Source: Gigaspora margarita | Taxonomy: Eukaryota; Glomeromycota; Glomeromycetes; Diversisporales; Gigasporaceae | Length of the DNA: 64,000 bases | NCBI GenBank assembly: GCA_009809945.1 | Contig: WTPW01000409.1 | Location: 347,789 to 411,788, forward strand | Direction: 5' to 3' | Part shown: positions 12,001 to 22,684 of the stretch, piece by piece | How positions within the stretch are numbered: position 1 is the first letter of the stretch | How the letters are laid out: each line of letters begins with the position of its first letter | Translations under genes and position numbers: made by a program | The notes under the pieces: generated by a model | What the model was told of the DNA's origin: nothing | The model's database searches: none | What the model saw: only the letters and a program-made list of their open reading frames with translations

Positions 12001-14485
12001 AGTTTTGACTTGGGCCCATTTATTTCTATATCATTTGCTCAAAAAAATTCTTCTGCCAATGATATTATTTCTATCAATCGTTCTTTACTATTTGCAATCC
12101 AAGTTGTATTATCAGTGTATGCGATCACTACCTGTCAGTAGCTTGTGATATTGTTATAATACATTTCTTGACTTGTACTTTGTGTTACTGTGTAGCCTAG
12201 TTTTTCTTCCTCTTGGACTCTCTCTAGCAGGGGGTCATAAAATAGTCGCCATATTAGTAGGGAAATCACCTCCTCCTGGTCTATTCCATCTCCTGCTATT
12301 ATTTCTTCAGTTAGACCATAGGCAGTTATTATCTTAAGCTGCCTCTTGTGGCACAGGTTTAGAACATATTTTATTGTACGCTCTGGCAGTTTGACTCTTT
12401 AGAGTGCTAATTCTAGACTTTCTAATGGTACCAAGTCAAATGCTTTCTTTATGTTCTGCAGGAGTATCCATACCTCCTTATTTTCTTCTTGGCCTCTTCT
12501 ATTATCATATTTAGTATATGCACTGGCTGTTCTGTAGAGTTCTCAGGAAGCCCAGTGTAGTTTGGTCTCTTAAGAATTTCTCTTTCTACAAACACTTTAG
12601 CAAGTCTTCTTGTTATAACTTTTGTTACAACTTTCCTAAAGGTTTCAATTAGTGCTATCGGACAGATATTGTTTAGACTATATTCCCACTCTATATTCTT
12701 TGCTATTGGATATACTTGGGCTATCTTCTATTTTGCTGGTATTTCTCCTGTTTTAATACATAAGTTTGCGAGACCTCTAAAGACTTCTTGTTTTTTCATC
12801 TGCATGTTTGATTAACATATAGCTTATACCAGAAATTTTTGTTGCAGTTCCTACTTTTAGCTCTCCTAGCACTTCTCTCCATTCTTCTGGTTCTATCTCC
12901 TTTTCCACTTTACTATACCACTTCTCATCAATGTCTTTCTGAGGTCTATATAGTCTGTTCATTTTTCTAACATTTCTTCCAACCTAGTTGCTCTTTTCCT
13001 AAATTGGTTCTCATAGTGTGCCGCTACACCTCTTCTTACTGCTTCTGGTTTTATCTCTAGTACTGACTCCTTTTCTCTTTGTTCCATATACCTATCAAGT
13101 ACTAGTTTCTTGTATGGTCTATTCATAGGCTAGCTATCATTTCCCTTGATTGGTTTTGATCATTGCGTATCTTTTGTCAATATTCTCTTCAATTTGACTT
13201 CTTTGCTCTTGCTCCACTCTGTCTTTCTTCTTTCTTGTAAGATCTTTTGCCAACCTTTCATATCCTCAATCCATGCATTAGACCATTGCCTGTGTATCTT
13301 TGGAGGTTTTCCTCTAGCTTCTTACTTAGCATCCCAATTCTGTTATTGACCTCTAACTTCTCTTTTTCCACAACTGTTTGTTCTCTTTTTGTCTTTGCAT
13401 GCTTGATCAGCCTTTGTATCTCTATAACATACGTCCTTGCAACTGGGATTTATGACTATTTCTTCTATTTGTTGCCATATTGTATACCTTTTTCTTTGGT
13501 ATATGCCTGTTTGCTCCTGTTAGTATTGCCACCTCGATTGTGTCCCAGGCCTGATTTATTCTTCTAATTTGTCTCTCCGCATTTTGTTCTTCCTGCTGTA
13601 CCAGTGTTAATGCATTTCCTTTTTCTAACTGCTTCTGCACCTCGTGTGTGTAGTTTTCCTAGTCTCGGTTGTTATCTGATCATACAGATAGACTGTTTTC
13701 ACGTGACCTTTCCTTTTGATATCAGCCTTACTCATTTGTGCTATCACGTGGCCTATCCATATTTCTGCTATTATTATTTTGTGATCACTTTCTGTGACCT
13801 CTGTTGCTTCTTCAATTTCTGCTTTGTGTAGCCAAGACGCCAGACTGTCGGACACCCATATATAATCAATTCTGGTTGTGGTCTTCTCATTTGACCACGT
13901 GTATTCCTGGTCTGTTAGATGCAAATCTCTATAAGTGTCTCTAAATTCTTGCCTCTTCAGCCAGTCAAAGACTGGTAGCCTTTTGTAATTTAATGTTTGA
14001 GGGTGCATTCTATCTAGTACATTGTCTGTAGTGTGATTAAAGTCACCTATAATGGCTATTTGCATCTGATTTTTTCTTTTGGAAACAACTTCTACAATTC
14101 TTTGTTGAAGTTTTTTCACAGCAATTTTGTCATTCAGCGGCATGTATACTCCTATTATTACTAACTCTATCTGCTTTAGTATTAACGTGACCTCTATCAT
14201 ATATTCGCTTACTCACTTTACTGCACCTACGTGCTTTTTCTATTGATCTTCAATCAGGATCCCAATATCTGAACCTTTTTTCTTTTCTTTTGTGGCACTC
14301 AACTAGTATCCTTTATACTTCTTATTTGTGCTATATGCTAGGCAATTCCCTTCTCTTTCTGCTTTATTTGTTTCTGTTATTTCTATTATCGCAATACTTT
14401 TTTCTTCTGCCCAATTGAGCAGGCTTTCTAGTTTCCAACCTTTCGTTTTAAGCCTATTAACATTATGGTATGCGAGCTTTATCAC
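9080..14485 (-). pseudogene. LINE ORF2: endonuclease, reverse transcriptase, RNase H (broken)
   Basis: The endonuclease begins IKLAYHNVNRLKTKG with IEITETN (14303-14485), then GVYMPLNDK, AIIGDFNHTTD, TTTRIDYIWVSDS and ESDHK (13625-14200), so all expected APE motifs survive. The reverse transcriptase entry reads VGTATKISGISYMLIKHA (12777-12900). Its catalytic box, expected as AYADD, reads AYTDN at 12108-12119: one catalytic Asp is Asn, and both changes are G-to-A on the coding strand. RNase H shows YTDST (10548-10562), TLAEL (about 10410) and IYTDSE (about 10350), giving the D-E-D set. Stops and shifts separate the segments. The true start is uncertain. Confidence 0.8.
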
Positions 14486-15981
14486 TTTTCTACCTTCTTT
14501 TTCTATTTTTCTTTTAGTAGCTCCTTTTTTGTCTCTTTTCTTTCTAATTTTCCTTTTCCTGCACTTCTTGTTTGTGGATAGGAAGATGTCTCTTCTGTTT
14601 CTCTTTCGAGCAATCTTTTCTCATTAAATATCCTCCTCTCATTTTGCAGGAAATCTCCAATCTCCCTATCCATGTTAGTTGATCAACTTGGGTGCCCTTA
14701 GGAGCACTAGGTGGGCTCCACCCACCTAGTGCAAATTTCTTTGAGCTTTTCCAGTATTTTTAGTAGAGTTTTTTGATGACTGTTCAGTCTTGCTTGAATC
14801 TCTTTTTCCTCATACTGTTTCTTGCCTGGCTCTTGTAGTTTTCTTTGTTACTATTCTTTTTTTTTGTCAAAACCTCTGTCTTCTCTTTCCCTTCTGTTTT
14901 CTCTGTGTCTACTTCTTCAATCTTAGCTATCTGCATCTCTTCTCTTTTGCTAAGCTCTTCTTGAACCCTATCTCTCTTTTCTTTTCCTCATTCGACCACA
15001 CGAGGGTCCAATTGTTGTATCTTATAGGTTTTGTTGTTGCACTTTCTAGATCCTTCTGGTCTTTGAATATGACAACAGCACTTCGTTTCATGCTGCCGCT
15101 TTTTCTGCATAGTATGTATACTGCTTTCGCTCCTTTCTGTTTCAAGCTGCAAAGTAGCAAGGTCTCTGAGGCTCCTTCTGGGATTCTATATAACTTTGTT
15201 ACATGCCGGTGCCTTGTGTCTCTTCTTTTATAGTTTTCCTTTCCAGTTGACACTCTGGTGAGTTTACCATTCTCTATAGGCACTACTCACAGAATGAGCT
15301 CTTCTACAATATTCTCTTTTATTTTTACTACTGCTAGTGCTCTGTTTCTACTGCGCTTAATTTGGACACTTTCCACAATACCAATTTTCCTGCTCAAATT
15401 CTCTACTTCTTGTTTACTTATTCTTTCGGGAAGGTCCCATATTGTAAGCACAGTTATTCACTTTTCTTCTTCCTTTTTATTTAGTATTTTGATGTCTTGG
15501 TCTTCTTTGTGTTGGTTAACCTTTTTTGGTTCCTTCTGTAGACCTTTTTGTTGTTCCCTTCTCTATTTATCTTTAATGTCTCGTCCGGAATTAGCTTGAA
15601 CCAACCTTCATCTTTTCTTTTTGTGTAGTCTATAGCTTCTTTCTGACCTATTTTACAATCGAAGATGATTTCTACCTATGCATTACCTTTTGCAAACACT
15701 TCGTCTATTTTTGTGACATGTATGCTATCTTGTAATATCCATTTGACCATTTTAATTCTTTCATCCCTTGTCTTACCAGGAACTTTGCATACTGGGATTC
15801 TTGCAATCACCGGCACTTGGTCAAATCATGGCATATTGCATGGTGCCCAAGCACTTTGTTCTAGTGGTGTCCCTCTTGTTTCTATTGGCTACTCCTAGTC
15901 TTTAATGTTTTCGTCTTTTGCTTTATTACTTTTTTGTTCTCCTTCTTGGATTGGGCTATGTATCTTCATCCCTTTTCCTAA

Positions 15982-17659
15982 GGGTATAGACATTTATCAG
16001 GTGATTTCCACCTCTTAAGAGGGTACCCCCTCCCCCCCACCTGATACAAAACTAGCCAATCAAATTCAAGCAAATCAGACCAGACCCAGTTTGGTTCAGA
16101 TTTGGTCCGAAGTCTGCAAACTAGTCTGAGTTTGAATATGTTTGTATGTATTTTTTGATGCTGAACAAGTTTACTTAGTGCATGAAATTAGAATTAATTA
16201 GTAAAATTTTGTGAATCATGAGATTTTATAGAATTTTATTAATAAAATTCTATAAAATCTTAAATTTCACAATTTTTTATTAATTAATTCTAACTTTATG
16301 CACTAAGTAAACTTGTTCAGCATTTAAAAATACATCTAATCGGCATAATTGTTTTTATTTTACTTGAAAATTAGATATTAGATGCAAAATTTTTGATTTT
16401 TGATCAAAAAAGTCAAAGTTAAGCATCTTTTCTCCAAATTTCAAGTAATATAAAAACAATCCCGCCAACTTAATGTATTTTTAGCTGCTAAATAAGTTTA
16501 CTTAGTGCATTAAGTTAGAATTAATTAGTGAAATCTTGTGAATCATAAGATTTTATAGTATTTTATTAATAGAATTCTATGAAAACTTATGATTCACAAA
16601 TTTTTATTAATTAATTCTAACTTTATGCACTAAGTAAACTTGTTCAACGTCTAAAAATACATCAAATCGGCATAATTATTTTTATTTACTTGAAATTTAG
16701 AGAATAGATGCATAATTTTGGATTTTTGATCAAAAAAGACAAATTTAAGCATTTTTTCTCCAAATTTCAAGTAAAATAAAAACAACTCTGCCGAATAAAT
16801 GTATTTTTATGTGCTAAACAAGTTTACTTGATGCTTTAAGTTAGAATTAATTAGTAAAATTTGGCGAATAATAAGATTTTATAGAATTTTATTAATAAAA
16901 TTTAATACAATCTTATGATTCATAATATTTTACTAATTAATTATAAATTAAAGCATTAACTAAACTTGTTTAGCACCTAAAAATACATTTATTCAGTAGA
17001 GTTTTTTTTTTATTTTACTTAAAATTTGGAGAAAAGATGCTTAAATTTGACTTTTTTGATCAAAAATCCAAAATTATGCATCTATTCTCTAAATTTCAAG
17101 TAAAATAAAAATAATTATTTCGATTTGATGTATTTTTAAATACTGAACATGTTTATTTAGTGCATAATGTTAGAATTAATTAATAAAAATTTGTGAATTA
17201 TAAGATTTTATAGAATTTTATTAATAAAATNTTATAAAATCTTATGATTCACAAAATTTTACTAATTAATTCTAACTTAATGCACTAAGTAAACTTATTC
17301 AGCACCTAAAAATTCATTAAATCGGCAGTGTTGTTTTTATTTTACTTGAAATTCGGAGAAAGGATGCTTAAATTTGACTTTTTTGATCAAAATCCAAAAT
17401 CATGCATCTATTCTCTAAATTTTAAGTAAAATAAAAATAATTATGCCGATTTGATGTATTTTTAGATGCTGAACAAGTTTACTTAGTGCCAGTGATTAAT
17501 ATAAAATAAAATTTTTATATTTTTAATTATTATTATTAAAAATTTTATATAGTTATATTGGACAATTTTGATTGGCTAATAATACTATATTATATAGCAC
17601 CTGATAATCCCTCTGACCCCCTCCCCCCCTAAAAAATCAGGTGATAAATGTCTATACCC
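15982..17659. mobile_element. PIF/Harbinger-type element 2 made of palindromes (TAA duplication)
   Basis: 1678 bp flanked by TAA (15979-15981; 17660-17662). Ends are GGGTATAGACATTTATCAGG and its exact inverse, followed inward by pyrimidine/C-rich tracts (CCCCCTCCCCCCCACCTGAT). The interior is a tandem series of palindromes with no coding frame. It lies in LINE ORF1, so it is younger than the LINE. No transposase is encoded, so it would need one in trans. Confidence 0.8.
16150..17490. repeat. Tandem array of about 330-bp palindromic units
   Basis: Four units, each with two palindromes. The first, about 165 bp, runs from CTGAACAAGTTTACTTAGTG to its inverse CACTAAGTAAACTTGTTCAG with the centre TTTTATTAATAAAA. 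The second, about 155 bp, contains ATCGGCATAATTGTTTTTAT and, at its centre, TTTTTGATCAAAAA. The first palindrome starts near 16155, 16490, 16815 and 17146, and a fifth half copy begins at 17467. One N lies at 17231. Confidence 0.8.
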
Positions 17660-19570
17660 TAATGGCTTCATTTTTTCTTCTCTTACTTTCCACCATTGGC
17701 TCTCTATATTCTTTTCTATATCTAGACTACCTTTCTCCATTAATAACACCTTTTTTGTTTCATTCACAGCTTCAGCTGTTGCTTTCCTTTTCTTTACTTC
17801 TTGAGATTCACTTCCTGTATGCTCCTCTCTTCTCATATTGTTCGCTATGCCTTGTATATTTCCTTTTTCTTTTACATCATTTGTATTTGCTTCAGCTAAT
17901 TCCTGCTACGAGATATTTCCTTTTGGCTTGTATCTAAACTCTGCAAGCCTGCTTCTTTTCTCTATTTCTTTTATGACTTCCTCTAAGATTCTAATTGCAG
18001 CAATTTCTTCTGCATCTGCCGCAAATAGTAAGGCTGTATATTTGTCAGCTCTGATTTGTTCAATTTTTGTATTTTCTAAAGCCTCAATTAGTTCTGCATT
18101 TTCTAATTGTCCCAGGTAGTCACCAGACCTTTGTAGCACCTTGTCAAGCAAGTAACTAGGTACTACTCTATATTTGGGTTTCATCATAATGGCGCCATAC
18201 CTCAATTGTATTGTTCAGTTATTCTATAACTTTCTATACTTCATGCCCTTTAATATCATGCTTACTAATGACTTATCGCATATGTTTGTTGTTTGCACCA
18301 ACTTCATTTTTGCATAACCAAACAGATCTACAGAAATGGGTAGCAGGATTTTCTACTTTTTGCAAATTTTCTTTGTGACTTGGAGTTTTCTTGCCGTTAC
18401 TCGCTAACAAAGCAGTCCTTTTTGCCTTTCTGTAAAGTGCTAGTGCAACTTCTTGAGCCCTTTCTTATTATTTATAGCCCAAAGTATTGTTAACTTACAG
18501 GCTTCTCTCTTTTTCTTGCGTTTTCCTTCCTGGAATTTCTGGTTGAGGGATCTGCAGGGGAGAGTTGGTCTTTGCCTCCTTTTTTAATTCCACTAATATT
18601 TTTTAATTATACTATTTCCTTATCTATAACAGTTATTCATATTTCTACAGTACTTATGCATTGTGCTGATATTTTGTACTGCCTTTTCTATATTATATCT
18701 AATCTAAAACCAATTTTGTATTACTAACAATGCAGTCAAGAATAAATATAGAAATAAATAATATACGATATGCAAGTAAAACTAGAAACAATGAATACAA
18801 AGCTAAAATAAGTAATATAAAATAAAATATTACCTATTATAATACCTATCTTCCAATATTGCCCTCCCTTTTTTAATTCTATTATTATTTTTTAATTACA
18901 CTACTTCCTTATCTATAACAGTTGTTCACATTTCTACAACACTTACATGTTGTGCTGATATCTTGCACTGCCTTTTCTATATTATATTTAATCTAAAACC
19001 AATTCTTGTATTACCAACAATGTGGTCAAGAATAAATATGAAAATAAATAATATAATGCAAACAAGTATAACTGGAAACAATGAATACACAGTCAAAATA
19101 AGTAATATGAAATAAAAACATTACTTATTATAATGCCAATCATCCAACACTGCCCTCTATTTTTTAATACTACTATTATTTTTTGATTATACTACTTTCT
19201 TATCTATAATAGCCATTCATATTTCTACAACACTTATGCATTGTGCTGATATTTTGTACTGCCTTTTCTACATCATATCTAATCTAAAACCAATTCTTGT
19301 ATTACCAACAATGTGGTCAAGAATAAATATAGAAATAAATAATATAAGATATACAAGTAAAATTGGAAACAATGAATACACAGCCAAAATAAGTAAAATG
19401 AAATAAACATTCCCTATTATGATGCCTATCTTCCAATACTGTCCTCCCTTTTTAATACCACCATTATTTTTTAATTTTACTACTTCCTTATCTATAACAA
19501 TTATTCACATTTCAATGACACTAATGCATTGTGCTAATATTTCACACTGCCTTTTCTATATCATATCTAA

Positions 19571-19922
19571 GGGTGCTGATATTTATTAGGTAATATTTTA
19601 GGGGTGGGAAGGGTCAAGCAAAACCTTACCTCATACAGTTGACCCTCTCAAAATCAGTATGCATGGTGGACAGGTTTTGCATCAGTTTTGAGAGGTTATC
19701 AAATTTGAAAACATAGCAAACTATTAGATTTATATAATAGGAACAAACTTCGTAAATTAATTTTTTATTGGATTTGACAGATTATTAGTTTTGACAGGAT
19801 CAGTTTTGAGAAGGTCAACTATATAAAAAAATTATAGCAATCAAGTTTAGCTAAATATATTACCTGGGAATGGGGATAAGCCCTCTATAGTAAATAGATA
19901 TTAGATAATAATGTAAGCACTC
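19571..19922. mobile_element. PIF/Harbinger-type MITE 3 (TAA duplication)
   Basis: 352 bp starting GGGTGCTGATATTTATTAGG and ending GATATTAG...TAAGCACTC. The neighbouring tandem units read ATATCTAATCTAAAACC without it; here TAA (up to TCTAA) is present on both sides. The interior has inverted copies of GACCCTCTCAAAATCAG / GTTTTGAGAAGGTC. No ORF. Confidence 0.75.
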
Positions 19923-19952
19923 TAATCTAAAACCAATTCTTGTATTACCAAC

Positions 19953-20633
19953 TATGGGTCTTAGAGGGTCAGGTTGGGTCAGGTTTGGGCCTGACCTGGA
20001 TCAGACCCACTTGGGTCAAAACCTGACCTGGATCTGACCTGCTTCATATCAAACCTGACCCGGGTCTGACTTGCTTCATGTTAAACCCAACCCAGGTCTG
20101 ACCCAACCCAACCCAACCCAGGTTGAACCCAGGTCGATAATAGTTGCTGCATAGTAAAGTCTAAATGTTACTATGTAAATCGATAATACCCATTTAAGTA
20201 AACTTGTTTGAAAAATCAAAATGCACATACTATAAAATTTTTATCCAAATTGCAGAAAAGTTGATTATTTGACTTTTAATTTTTATGTCAATGAACGAAT
20301 TAAAATCTTTTTAAAAAATATGTTTGATGAACATAAAAATTAAAAGTCAAATAATAAAAACTTCTCCAATCTGAATAAACATTTTAGAATATATGTAATT
20401 TTTTCTTTCAAACAAGTTTACTTAAGCAGATTTTATCAATTTACACAGTAAAATTTTGACTTTACTATGTAGCAACTATTTGTGACCATTATATATAATC
20501 TGACCCAGGTCTGACCCAACTCAGGTTTTCTCTGACCCAGGTCTAACCTGGCCATGTTTGATCTGACCCAACCTGACCTGGGTTGGGTCAGACCTGAGTT
20601 GGGTTGGGACAGACCTGACCTAGCTAAGACCCC
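19953..20633. mobile_element. MULE-type non-autonomous element with 10-bp target duplication
   Basis: 681 bp with TATTACCAAC directly repeated on both sides (19943-19952; 20634-20643); intact tandem units carry that string once. Both ends start GGGTCTTAG (after one or two extra bases) and are followed by about 150-200 bp of arrays of GGGTCAGGTTGGGTC-like words. The middle (about 20145-20510) is a palindrome bounded by ATAGTTGCTGCATAGTAAAG and its inverse. A 9-10 bp duplication is typical of Mutator-like elements. No coding capacity; long frames through the word arrays are accidental. Confidence 0.75.
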
Positions 20634-20700
20634 TATTACCAACAATGCAGTTAAGAATAAATATAGAAATAATAATATAAGGTATTTGAAGATAGAAATA

Positions 20701-21335
20701 AATATTGGTTGGAACCACATGATGTTGATTTTGCCAAAGTCCTATAAAGGTATCATGATCATCTACTAATCATCTGTTAGAAAACTGGTTCTTGTGCACA
20801 GCCCACTGATTGAATGAATTTATCTAAATCAGAAAGGACATTAAATGCAAGATCAAAGAAGCTTCGATATGGTGTGATTTTGCCATTCGAATGGAAAAAA
20901 TTGTGGGATAGAAGATAAAAATTAGGAATCCTATTAGAAGTAAAATAGTATAAAATGAACAACAAATATACCTTTCAGTAGCATGAATTAATTAAGTGTA
21001 TCGTTAACTTGTTTGTAAATAAAGATTAGAAACTGATCTTGGTTTCTGTATTCCTGTTTATAAAAATAAACTGTCCCATCACCTTATACCTGATATCCCT
21101 TAGCCTTGCCAAATCATACCGCCTCTCATATTGGGTATATTGTAAGATGTTTCTTTTGTCTTTATGCTTGGTAGTTGTCCGTTCTGTGATGCTGGCCCAG
21201 ATTTCTGGCTCTAACAATATGGATCAGCAATTAAATTTTAGTAATTTTAAGGCTAAGAAGATATATTAAGTTACAGAAATTTACATGTACTGAAACTAAG
21301 AATATTTTATGAATATTCGAATTCTTCAACTATTT
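20701..21335. other. Unassigned stretch with one short minus-strand frame
   Basis: At 20777-20965 the minus strand is open for 62 codons (MLFILYYFTSNRIPNFYLL...). It is hydrophobic at the N-terminus and carries a middle segment ITPYRSFFDLAFNVLSDLDK that does not look like random AT-rich translation. I do not recognise it, and no continuation is seen. At 21026-21217 there is another short open frame on the same strand with no recognisable content. Confidence 0.25.
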
Positions 21336-21339
21336 AACT

Positions 21340-21785
21340 ATGACAATTATAGTACTTAATACCTTTAAATTTGAATGGTCAATTCCTATAATTAAAATAA
21401 TGAAGGGACCACTAATGGATTAGACAGTTTGCCTCAATATTAATTGGGGCTTATGTTTTTATTTTCATTTAGTGCATTAAGTAAGCAAATTATTATATTG
21501 GTTTAATTTGAATCTAAAAACTTATTAATGAATAACTTTTAAATTTCAGATACTAATGGAAATAACAGTACAAATAATGCCTTCCTTCTCGATATAAGTC
21601 AAAAAAATAATTATGAATAGATTACATCTTATGATCCTCTTAAGCCATTCCAATCAGTCAAAACTATGACAATACCATTAGTAACTTCTAGCGCTTCACC
21701 AAGAATTATTTTACAATATATAACTACTCTAACAATGTTGTCGCAATTATTGGTATTGCATTTGGTGCAATTCTAGAGTAGGGAT
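21340..21785 (+). pseudogene. Kelch-repeat protein fragment
   Basis: The plus strand reads TIIVLNTFKFEWSIPIIKI then KGPLMD and a stop (21342-21423), matching the kelch pattern of a strand, a Trp and SIP. After an intron-like stretch ending TTTTAAATTTCAG (21549), it resumes TNGNNSTNNAFLLDISQKNN and ITSYDPLKPF, again kelch-like. Further on VVAIIGIAFGAI could be the start of a membrane helix. Stops and a frameshift break it. Kelch families with a C-terminal membrane helix are abundant in Rhizophagus; that comparison is from memory. Confidence 0.45.
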
Positions 21786-21960
21786 ATGACCCAGTTGGTC
21801 TATAATCGGGTAACTGAACTGAACCGAAAGAAATCCAGTTAACCGATTGAATAAAATGCTTAATTTGTTAATCCGAGATAATCAGTTGATAGTTGGGTAA
21901 CCAGTTAATCTGTCATAACCTTTAAAGGTCGGCCTAGGATCTGACTGTTACCTCCCTAAA
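21785..21960. repeat. Word array of GGTTAACTG/CAGTTAACC
   Basis: Several direct and inverted copies of words such as GGGTAACTGAACTG, CCAGTTAACCGATT and GGGTAACCAGTTAATC within 170 bp, directly after the kelch fragment. A related, more regular array lies at 38905-39085. Confidence 0.6.
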
Positions 21961-22684
21961 ATTTATTTTTTTCTTTATAGAGGGCATGATTATCACTATC
22001 ATTGTCTGCATAGGAGAAGAGGAAAGCAACACGGACTTCCTGAGGTTTAATTCACTGAACTATGAGATGAAAATAGTTTGAATGCATCCACCTTGAATTT
22101 TACATAATATAACCCATTATTTTGCTTCTTGTTTTACATTTACTTTTTTATCTATTGCTTTTTACTTTGAGTTGTCTTAGGACTTGTTTTATCATTTGAA
22201 TCTGAATCAAATGAAGCTTAATTGAATAGTTTGAAAACAATAGATTATATGACTAGTTTAATTACAAAATATCTATTTAAATTTTATTTTGCAAATACAG
22301 ATCAGAAAAAAACAAAAAAAATTTAAAAAAAGAAAAACAAAAAAATAAAACTAAAAAAATGAAAAATATCAAAGTTGCAAAGACAACTATGGTATATAAA
22401 TCATATATGCCTTTGGTACAGCTAATTAGAAAAACAGTACAAAGTATATATGCAAAATGAATACAATAGGTAAAATGGGTTAAATATCATAGTATTGTTT
22501 TTTAGTTAAACCCAAATATTAAAATTTTATAGGTGGGTAAAATATTGTATGATAAGTATTTTTTTAAAATCTACTCTAAATTTATTTTTTTTTTTGTTTA
22601 TACAAATGAGAATTAGGAAACATGTTAGCGAATTTATCATTTTGTTTTAGGAATAGTATTTGAGAAACCAATTTTGGTTTTAAG
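21961..22684. other. AT-rich stretch, no gene seen
   Basis: Apart from an A-rich low-complexity run at about 22305-22370 I see no coding frame, paired ends or tandem structure. Confidence 0.5.

Larger units (their letters stand above)
14885..18560 (-). pseudogene. LINE ORF1-like protein, RRM-like, split by a nested element
   Basis: Pieces read on the minus strand: AQEVALALYRKAKRTALLAS (about 18400), YLLDKVLQRSGDYLGQLENA (18100), a charged helical stretch (RILEEVIKEIEKRSRLAEF), then after the insertion VPGKTRDERIKMVKWILQDS (about 15770) and, at 14927-15283, AVYILCRKSGSMKRSAVVIF followed by KDQKDLESATTKPI, which looks like an RNA-recognition-motif fold. This fits the nucleic-acid-binding ORF1 of a LINE. 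The element at 15982-17659 splits it with a TAA duplication. Several stops; no zinc knuckle seen. Confidence 0.6.
9038..18575 (-). mobile_element. Non-LTR retrotransposon (LINE) with APE endonuclease, RT and RNase H
   Basis: On the minus strand the order is ORF1-like region, endonuclease, reverse transcriptase, RNase H, and a 26-nt A tail (T run at 9038-9063). Without the nested 1678-bp insertion its length is about 7.9 kb, close to full size. The 5' end is placed near 18575, where sequence resembling the 290-bp tandem units begins; GTCTCC before the T run and GCCTCC at the other side may be the remains of a target duplication. Frames carry many stops, and the RT active site is mutated. RNase H plus an APE endonuclease suggests the I/Tad-like branch; this is inference from domain order only. 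Confidence 0.85.
18576..20700. repeat. Tandem array of about 290-bp units, interrupted twice
   Basis: Landmark CTACTTCCTTATCTATAA recurs near 18612, 18901, 19192 and 19480, giving periods of 288-291 bp; each unit also contains CTAAAACCAATTCTTGTATT and AAACAATGAATACACA. The fourth unit is broken by insertions at 19571-19922 and 19953-20633 and ends near 20700. Because intact units exist, the empty target sites can be read directly. No coding frame. Confidence 0.85.

Noticed and set aside
9257-15898. Many plus-strand open frames rich in Phe, Leu, Ser and Tyr, up to 255 codons (10303-11070)
   Set aside because: They are the complement of LINE ORF2/ORF1; the minus strand carries the endonuclease, RT and RNase H motifs.
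20436-20769. Overlapping frames on both strands with GLTQPRSGW / WVRPELGWDRPD repeats
   Set aside because: They run through the GGGTCAGGTT word array at the end of a transposable element.
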